This document shows positions 58,778 to 64,000 of a stretch of DNA of 64,000 nucleotides, piece by piece. How positions within the stretch are numbered: position 1 is the first letter of the stretch; every line of letters begins with the position of its first letter. Origin of the DNA: Oscillospiraceae bacterium. GTDB taxonomy: Bacteria; Bacillota; Clostridia; Oscillospirales; Ruminococcaceae. A program made the translations under genes and the position numbers. Where the stretch lies: contig SVOZ01000001.1 in the NCBI GenBank assembly GCA_015066115.1, positions 62,001 to 126,000 on the forward strand, read 5' to 3'. The notes beneath the pieces are model-generated. The model had not been told where the DNA came from, ran no database searches, and saw nothing but the letters and a program-made list of their open reading frames with translations.

Positions 58778-59470
58778 TTGGCAGAAAGAATTTATACAAT
58801 ACCGGTAAATGAGGTCTTCGAGGAAAAGGACGGCTGTCCCATATGCCGCCTTAGAGATATTCTTGAGGAAAGAAGCCTTGAATATGTGCTCGGCCCTGCT
58901 ATGATGGAAGATGATGTCCGCTCTGCCACAAACAAGACCGGATTTTGCAAAGAGCACTTTTTTATGATGACAGAACGTCGCAGTAGATTGCCGCTCGCGC
59001 TTATCCTTGAGACCCATCTTGATGAGGTTAAGAAAAATATCAAAAATAAAAGCTATCGCCCTGATAAAAAGGAAATAAAAAGCGGCAATGTTGAGAAGAA
59101 GAGCTGTTACGTCTGCGATAGGATAGATTGGGCAAAGCAGCGCATGTATGCCACTATTGCAAAGCTTTACAGCGAGGAAATGGATTTCAGAGAACTATTA
59201 AGAGGCCAGAGCGAGATCTGCTTTACCCATTACAGAGAGCTTCACGCCTTTTCCGCCCCTCTAGTTTCTTCAAGGTGGAGAAGGGAATTTGAAAAGGATG
59301 TTGATGCTCTTACGCTAAAAAGCCTTGAAACTATAAGGGACGATGTTCACCATTTTACAAAAATGTTTGATTATCGCAATTCCGGAGAAAACGCCGATTT
59401 TAAAAACTCGCGCGATTCAATTGAGCGCGCAATAAATTATATGACCACAAGAATGCCCGGAGGTAAATAA
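58778..59470 (+). CDS. DUF6062 family protein
   Basis: 230 aa. Two cysteine-containing clusters are visible: CPICRLRDILEER near residue 20 with GFCKEHFFMM near 54, and CYVCDRIDWA near 111 with EICFTHYREL near 148. Each pairs CxxC with a C-x-x-H, suggesting two metal-binding units; the rest is helical and charged. The TTG start at 58778 is chosen because AAGGTGA lies seven to eight bases upstream; the track GTG overlaps it. It precedes a YitT-like membrane protein by one base. Function unknown. Confidence 0.83.
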   Translation: MAERIYTIPVNEVFEEKDGCPICRLRDILEERSLEYVLGPAMMEDDVRSATNKTGFCKEHFFMMTERRSRLPLALILETHLDEVKKNIKNKSYRPDKKEIKSGNVEKKSCYVCDRIDWAKQRMYATIAKLYSEEMDFRELLRGQSEICFTHYRELHAFSAPLVSSRWRREFEKDVDALTLKSLETIRDDVHHFTKMFDYRNSGENADFKNSRDSIERAINYMTTRMPGGK

Positions 59471-59471
59471 T

Positions 59472-60173
59472 ATGTGTAAAAAAATAAAAAGAGGAGCAGA
59501 GCTTGCCTGGCTATTTGGGATAATTTTATGTCCCCTCGGAGTTTGCCTTTCGGCAAAAAGCGGGCTTGGTGTGTCTATGGTTGTAGCTCCTGCTTATGTT
59601 TTGTATCTTAAGTTGTCGCAGTATTTTTCTTTTTTTACTCTCGGAATGGCAGAGTACCTTTTTCAAGGTCTGCTTATCGTTATAACAAGCCTTGTTCTAA
59701 GGCGGTTTAAATGGAAATATCTGCTTTGCTTTGTCACCGCTGTTTTGTGCGGAGTTATGATAGACGTATGGAGCCTTTTGGTTGGAACAGAGGTCTGCAC
59801 GGTTTTCTGGCAACAGTGCGTTTATTGTGTTTTGGGCTCTGTTGTAACAGGCTTGGCAATAGCCTTTATGCTGAGGACATATCTTCCTCAAGAGGTTTTT
59901 GAGCTTGTTGTCAAGGAAATATCGGACAGGTTCTCATTTTCTGTAAACCGTGTAAAATGGGCCTACGACGTGTCATCTCTTTTACTTGCAATAGTCCTTA
60001 TGCTTTGCCTTTTCGGAAGGTTTTCTTTTGAGATGGTCGGCATAGGAACTCTGTTTGTAACCGTTATAAATACTCCGCTTATAACCTTGTTTGGAAAGAT
60101 AATTGATAGGATCTTTGTTTTTGACTCAGCGCTTCCCAAGTTTTACGAAAAATTTGAAAAAATAATGGATTAA
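59472..60173 (+). CDS. YczE/YitT-like membrane protein (DUF6198)
   Basis: 233 aa with five to six hydrophobic helices. The opening LFGIILCPLGVCLSAKSGLG followed by GVSMVVAPAYVLYLKLS is characteristic of the DUF6198/YczE group of YitT-like proteins. No transport activity is established. Start ATG follows GGAGG and lies just after the DUF6062 stop, so the pair is very likely coexpressed. Confidence 0.87.
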   Translation: MCKKIKRGAELAWLFGIILCPLGVCLSAKSGLGVSMVVAPAYVLYLKLSQYFSFFTLGMAEYLFQGLLIVITSLVLRRFKWKYLLCFVTAVLCGVMIDVWSLLVGTEVCTVFWQQCVYCVLGSVVTGLAIAFMLRTYLPQEVFELVVKEISDRFSFSVNRVKWAYDVSSLLLAIVLMLCLFGRFSFEMVGIGTLFVTVINTPLITLFGKIIDRIFVFDSALPKFYEKFEKIMD

Positions 60174-60204
60174 AAGGCCTGCTCCGTTTTGGAGCGGGCT
60201 TTTA
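60172..60204 (+). terminator. Terminator after YczE-like gene
   Basis: AGGCCTGCTCC / GGAGCGGGCTT hairpin with wobble pairs and a T run. Confidence 0.78.
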
Positions 60205-60281
60205 ATTTCTACAAAAAGTTGATTTACATAATTATGAATAATTCAGTCGGATTTTTAAATAAAAATGGCTTGTCTGCACAC

Positions 60282-60332
60282 TTTTTCACATTTTCCACCG
60301 CCTTTTCCACACAAAAATCAAAATTATTCACA
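60282..60332 (+). promoter_or_regulatory. Cluster of DnaA-box-like 9-mers
   Basis: Four same-orientation 9-mers within 51 bases: TTTTTCACA (60282), TTTTCCACC (60291), TTTTCCACA (60303) and TTATTCACA (60324). The last fits the DnaA consensus TTATNCACA exactly; two others differ at one position and one at two. The flanking 250 bases are AT-rich and hold no convincing gene. Confidence 0.5.
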
Positions 60333-60449
60333 GAATTATGTAAACTAACGAAAATACCAAAAGTATACGAGATACAGAAAACTTAGCCTGCATATTTTAA
60401 AATAAATAATCCAAAATTATATATAAGAAATCCTGCGGAGGAGAGTCTT

Positions 60450-60734
60450 ATGATAAGAGGAGTAAAAAAACAGGTTATCGAGGTTTTAAATACAGAAAAC
60501 GAATATTTTGAAAAGGCTATTTTGGTGGTTTCGGATAGATATATAGAATGCGATAGGGCAAGGCTGAGAAGAAAGGCGGCAGAATATGTTTCGTCGATAA
60601 CACCATTTTCGGTTTCTGAAGAAAACGTAAAGGCAAAAAAACGAGTTAATATAATGAAAAAAGTTTTCTGCGCCCTTAAATATTTTGCCGTTTCGGGAAT
60701 AGGCGCGGCAGTGGTATATTTTGTTGTAAGATAA
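60450..60734 (+). CDS. Hypothetical protein with C-terminal membrane helix
   Basis: 94 aa. The N-terminal 65 residues are charged and helical (VKKQVIEVLNTENEYFEKAI...), and a C-terminal hydrophobic helix (about 74-93) would anchor it in the membrane. GGAGGAG precedes the ATG. Similar small tail-anchored proteins are common in Clostridia, but I do not recognise a named family. Confidence 0.72.
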   Translation: MIRGVKKQVIEVLNTENEYFEKAILVVSDRYIECDRARLRRKAAEYVSSITPFSVSEENVKAKKRVNIMKKVFCALKYFAVSGIGAAVVYFVVR

Positions 60735-60747
60735 TAATAAAAAAATG

Positions 60748-60776
60748 TTGGAATTTGTCAAGCGGTATGCTATAAT
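60748..60776 (+). promoter_or_regulatory. Sigma-A promoter for rlmB
   Basis: TTGGAA and TATAAT with a 17-base spacer and TG before the -10, about 55 bases before rlmB. Confidence 0.7.
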
Positions 60777-60830
60777 GTATTTAAAATAGGTAAATATGCT
60801 TGATTTTATATAAAGTTAAGAGGAAGATAT

Positions 60831-61562
60831 ATGGATAATCATTATATAGTTGGCAGAAACGCCGTTCTCGAGGCGATAAAATCGGGAAAAGAAATTGATT
60901 TTGTAATGGTGCAAAAGGGCGAGCTTAAAGGAAGCATTAACCAAATTCTTGCGCTGTGCAGAAAAAATAATATTGTTATAAAAGAAGCCGAAGCGGCAAA
61001 GCTTTCAGAGCTCTCTGAAAATATGGTGCATCAGGGCGTTATAGCACAGCCTGCCGCCGTTACATATTCAAGTGTTGAGGATATTTTAGAAATCGCAAGG
61101 CAAAAAAATGAGCCACCATTTATAATTATTGCCGACCAGATCGAAGATCCCCATAATCTCGGTGCAATAATAAGAACTGCCGAGGCCTGCGGAGTTCACG
61201 GAGTTGTTATTCCCAAAAGAAGATCGGTCAGCGCCAATGCAACGGTTTATAAAACCTCGGCCGGTGCGCTATCTCATATGGCGGTCGCCAGAGTTACAAA
61301 TCTAACCGAAACTATTAAAGAGCTTAAGAAAAACGGCGTTTGGGTATATGGAGCTGATGCCAAAGGTGAGAGCTATTGTGACATAAAATTTGATGGAGCG
61401 GTCGCTCTTGTTATAGGCTCAGAGGGAAGAGGAATTTCAGAGCTTGTTTTAAAACAGTGCGATTTTCTCGTTTCGCTCTTTATGCGCGGCAAAGTCAATT
61501 CACTAAATGCGTCGGTTGCGGGTGGAATTCTTATGTATGAGATCGCCCGTCAGCGTCTGTAA
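60831..61562 (+). CDS. rlmB: 23S rRNA 2'-O-ribose methyltransferase RlmB-like (SpoU family)
   Basis: 243 aa SPOUT methyltransferase. An N-terminal RNA-binding domain (1-75) precedes motifs QIEDPHNLGAIIRTAEACG near residue 103, LVIGSEGRGIS near 195 and NSLNASVAGGILMYEIAR at the C-terminus. RlmB modifies G2251 in E. coli 23S rRNA; the Firmicutes homolog may be YacO. AAGAGGAAG precedes the ATG. Confidence 0.92.
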   Translation: MDNHYIVGRNAVLEAIKSGKEIDFVMVQKGELKGSINQILALCRKNNIVIKEAEAAKLSELSENMVHQGVIAQPAAVTYSSVEDILEIARQKNEPPFIIIADQIEDPHNLGAIIRTAEACGVHGVVIPKRRSVSANATVYKTSAGALSHMAVARVTNLTETIKELKKNGVWVYGADAKGESYCDIKFDGAVALVIGSEGRGISELVLKQCDFLVSLFMRGKVNSLNASVAGGILMYEIARQRL

Positions 61563-61581
61563 AAGAAAGAGAGGAAATGCT

Positions 61582-63915
61582 GTGGATAAAAATTATTCGG
61601 TTGATGATATTTTAAAAGAGCTGGAAAATAAAAAGACACAAACCTCTGCGCAGGACGATGAATTTAACAAAATAATGTCTGAGGTGCTTGGAAAAGAGTT
61701 TAAGCCGGCAGAGAAATTGCCTGCCGAGCTTTTAAAAGAGCAAAAGCCTCAAATAAAAGAAAAGCCGCAGGAGCCTAAGCCTGAAGTTAAGTTAAGTGAG
61801 CCTGCCGCCGAGAAAAAGGTTGATAAAAAACAAAAAGAGAATAAGGAGCTTAGCGGCGATACAGTTGCCTTCGATGAGGTTAAAAAGCCTGTAAAGAGCG
61901 ATTTTAAGGTCAATATAAAGTATGAGGATGAGCCTGCGATCGAGTCTGATGTCAAGGCCGATTTTGAGGATCAGACGATACAGATGGAGCCATTTGGACT
62001 AACTCAGAGCGTTGAGGTTCAAAAAGAAGAGGTAACTGTTAATAAAGAGCTTATAGAGTTTCGTGAAAGCCGAAAGAAAAAGGTTGAAAAGTTTGTGCTT
62101 TTCGGCGAGGAAGAGGAAGAAAACGATCCTGAAACAGAAAACAGTGAGCCGCAGCAGCAAGAGGTAAAGGTGCTTGAGGATTTTAATGATTATTCTGAAT
62201 CCGCCGCAATAATCAAGGACCTTTCAGGAATTAAAGCAAGCCTTACCCTGCGCCTTATAGTGCTTTCGGCGCTGACGATTATTTCGGCATATATAGAGCT
62301 TGGAAACAGATTTAATTTTCCAATGCTTGAAATGCTAAACAGGGATCTTCAGCCGCTTTCCTATCTAATAATTAGCGCTCTTGTTTTTATAGCGGCGGCT
62401 GTTGTTTCGGCGCCTGCTGTTTTCGGCGGAATTGCTTCGCTTTTCAGATTTAAAGCAGATGGGGACTCGCTGCTTTCGGTGTCTGCAATAGGAAGCGCTG
62501 TGCAGTATATAGCGCTGTTTGCTTCTCCGCTTTACATTTCGAGCGCAAGGAACACGGTTTTTGTTTATGGATTTATCTCTATCCTTGCAATGCTCATAAA
62601 CACAATAGGAAAGCTTCTGATCGTAAAAAGGGTACGCCTTAATTTCAGGTTTGTTTCGGGCGGATATGAAAAATATGCCGTTACAATGCCCGAAAGTGAG
62701 AAAATTAATGCCTTTGTAAAAGAACAGTTTGATGTTTCTTATGCAGGTGTTGCAGTTGCTAAGAAAACTGACTTTATCGGAAACTTTTTAAACTACTCTT
62801 TCAGAGAAGATCTTTCCGACACGGTAAGCCGCTTTGTTTCGCCTATGCTTATCCTGGGGGCGCTTGTTTTGGCGGCCGTTAGCTTTGTGCTTATGAAGGA
62901 TGTTCAGAAAGCAGCATCGACATTTGCGGCAGTAACCGCAATTTGCGCACCGGTTTCTGTAATGATTTCTGTAAACCTGCCGCTTCTCAGTGCAGTTAAA
63001 AAGCTTGTGTCAAGAGGAAGTATGATTTCGGGCCTTTCTGCCTGTAACGAGATTTACGACACAAACTCCGTGCTTATCAAATCTTCCGATCTTTTCCCCA
63101 AGGGATCTATTCAGCTTAGCGCAATAAAAACCTTTGCGGCAGGCAAAATTGATGATGTTATCCTTGATGCCGCAAGCGTTGTTATAAGAGCAGAGAGCGA
63201 TCTTTCGGATGTTTTCCTTTCGGTAATCGGCGGCAGACGCGACCTTTTGCATCCTGTAGACAGCATTGTTTATGAAGAGTCTATGGGATTGAGCGCTTGG
63301 GTTCAGTCGAAAAGGGTGCTTATCGGAAACAGAGAGCTTATAAGTAACCACGGAATAGATGTTCCCTCAAAGGATTATGAAGAAAGATATTTAAGCAGCG
63401 GAATGGATATGGTATATCTCGCAGAGTCGGGAGAACTTGCTGCGGTTTTCCTTATTCAGTATAAACCCGGCAAACAGATCAAAAAGGCAATGAAGGCTCT
63501 GAGAAATCTCTCAATAGGCGTTGTTGCCGTTTCTACCGACCCCAATATAAATGCTCAAAAAATCGCCAAGATTTTCGATGTTGAAGAAAGCATGATAAAA
63601 ACTGTTCCTGCCGATAAGCAGGGTGAAACAGAAAGAGTTATGCGTCAGAGCAGCAGGGAAGATGTGGGGGTCGCAAGCATCTCGAGCTTTACCGCCTTTG
63701 TGCAGACTATTTTTGCCGCTATAAAGCTTAAAAGCATTGCGGCACTTGCTGTTTCTCTTCAAACAGCAGGCGCAATTCTCGGCTTTGCAATTATGGCATT
63801 CTTCACGCTTATGTCGGGAAGCATAAGCATTTCTATTGAGGCGATCTTGCTGTATCAGCTCTTCTGGCTTATGGTTGTAATAATTATTCCTGCCTTCAGA
63901 AAGGTTAAAATTTAA
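61582..63915 (+). CDS. Degenerate P1B-type ATPase-like membrane protein (probable pseudoenzyme)
   Basis: 777 aa; GTG start at 61582 after GAGAGG. Residues 1 to about 210 are an acidic, Lys/Glu/Pro-rich cytoplasmic extension. About eight membrane helices follow in the P1B-ATPase arrangement. The CPx helix reads AICAPVSVMI near 454; the phosphorylation loop DKTGT is absent, with DTNSVLIKSSDLFPKG near 492; the N-domain region VLIGNRELISNHGIDV near 578 is kept; the TGDN hinge is STDPN near 650; the GDGxND motif is missing. It should not hydrolyse ATP as a pump. Possibly a regulator or scaffold. Confidence 0.85.
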   Translation: MDKNYSVDDILKELENKKTQTSAQDDEFNKIMSEVLGKEFKPAEKLPAELLKEQKPQIKEKPQEPKPEVKLSEPAAEKKVDKKQKENKELSGDTVAFDEVKKPVKSDFKVNIKYEDEPAIESDVKADFEDQTIQMEPFGLTQSVEVQKEEVTVNKELIEFRESRKKKVEKFVLFGEEEEENDPETENSEPQQQEVKVLEDFNDYSESAAIIKDLSGIKASLTLRLIVLSALTIISAYIELGNRFNFPMLEMLNRDLQPLSYLIISALVFIAAAVVSAPAVFGGIASLFRFKADGDSLLSVSAIGSAVQYIALFASPLYISSARNTVFVYGFISILAMLINTIGKLLIVKRVRLNFRFVSGGYEKYAVTMPESEKINAFVKEQFDVSYAGVAVAKKTDFIGNFLNYSFREDLSDTVSRFVSPMLILGALVLAAVSFVLMKDVQKAASTFAAVTAICAPVSVMISVNLPLLSAVKKLVSRGSMISGLSACNEIYDTNSVLIKSSDLFPKGSIQLSAIKTFAAGKIDDVILDAASVVIRAESDLSDVFLSVIGGRRDLLHPVDSIVYEESMGLSAWVQSKRVLIGNRELISNHGIDVPSKDYEERYLSSGMDMVYLAESGELAAVFLIQYKPGKQIKKAMKALRNLSIGVVAVSTDPNINAQKIAKIFDVEESMIKTVPADKQGETERVMRQSSREDVGVASISSFTAFVQTIFAAIKLKSIAALAVSLQTAGAILGFAIMAFFTLMSGSISISIEAILLYQLFWLMVVIIIPAFRKVKI

Positions 63916-63925
63916 ATAACATTTT

Positions 63926-63967
63926 TTACCCTGTCGGTTCATATAATCGACAGGGTAATTTTTTTAT
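63926..63967 (+). terminator. Terminator after P-type ATPase-like gene
   Basis: TACCCTGTCG / CGACAGGGTA stem followed by a long T run. Only AT-rich sequence remains after it in the window. Confidence 0.9.
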
Positions 63968-64000
63968 TTTTGTATGAAATTTTTATTGAAATTAATATAA

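Noticed and set aside
60189-60386. 65-aa plus-strand ORF after the YczE-like gene
   Set aside because: It begins inside a terminator stem, has no ribosome-binding site, and overlaps the DnaA-box-like cluster; translation is not protein-like.

Overview
The window looks like a chromosomal segment of a low-to-mid GC, spore-forming Clostridia bacterium, most likely an uncultured gut lineage near Oscillospiraceae/Ruminococcaceae. Evidence: an alpha/beta-type small acid-soluble spore protein, SpoVG, a SpoVB-type flippase and a SpoIID-like/peptidoglycan-binding cluster; the non-mevalonate isoprenoid genes ispD-ispF; ECF-type vitamin transporters; FMN and SAM-I riboswitches; a short bacterial SRP RNA; and many consensus sigma-A promoters with 17-base spacers. 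No prophage, insertion sequence, rRNA operon or CRISPR array was seen. The taxonomic placement is inference from gene content.

Layout. 1-6.8 kb: Nif3-like protein and TrmK, a DUF1858 protein, then pcrA-ispD-ispF-tmcAL. 6.8-16 kb: spore SASP, then envelope polysaccharide genes (zinc-ribbon LCP protein, UDP-galactopyranose mutase, DUF4422 protein), SRP RNA, tRNA-Ser with an accessory hairpin-array module, a lipoprotein, and a large GT2/TagF-type fusion. 16-27.4 kb: metG-tatD-DUF436, glgC, a PucR-type regulator, ftsE-ftsX with an M23 hydrolase and an S41 protease, greA. 27.4-36 kb: a zinc-ribbon protein with a long structured leader, murC, spoVG, an FMN riboswitch with ribU, a SAM-I riboswitch with metK, nrdR, and galE-coaX-ECF transporter. 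36-39.5 kb is the accessory hot spot: tRNA-Lys with a duplicated 3' end, a KdgK-like kinase, and tandem hairpin-array cassettes running from tRNA-Arg. 39.5-64 kb: LUD protein, SpoVB-like flippase, peptidoglycan-binding cluster, prfA-Sua5-coaE-SLT-M18, a lipoprotein, an MBOAT/DHHW acetylation pair, rnmV, holA, an OGG-type glycosylase, a DUF6062/YitT-like pair, rlmB and a degenerate P-type ATPase.

How genes work together. FtsEX sits directly upstream of a coiled-coil M23 hydrolase and an S41 protease, matching the known FtsEX/PcsB-EnvC logic of division-controlled wall cleavage. galE, glf, the LCP protein and several glycosyl/glycerophosphate transferases point to a galactofuranose- or teichoic-acid-like surface polymer. 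The MBOAT/DHHW pair suggests O-acetylation of such a polymer. coaX next to an ECF S-component suggests pantothenate uptake coupled to CoA synthesis.

The most unusual feature is a family of elements found three times (11.35-11.97, 37.82-38.29 and 38.29-39.35 kb). Each has a strong terminator hairpin, then six or seven short unrelated palindromes separated by a near-constant 7-10 base linker whose orientation flips mid-array, then a promoter -10 and one or two small accessory genes. Two modules begin immediately after a tRNA gene. In all three, the arm next to the terminator can pair either locally or with a complementary arm at the flip point. Two cassettes are in tandem, and a shared 16-base repeat lies beyond the last ORF of each. 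This resembles a tRNA-associated cassette system and is the best candidate here for something undescribed.
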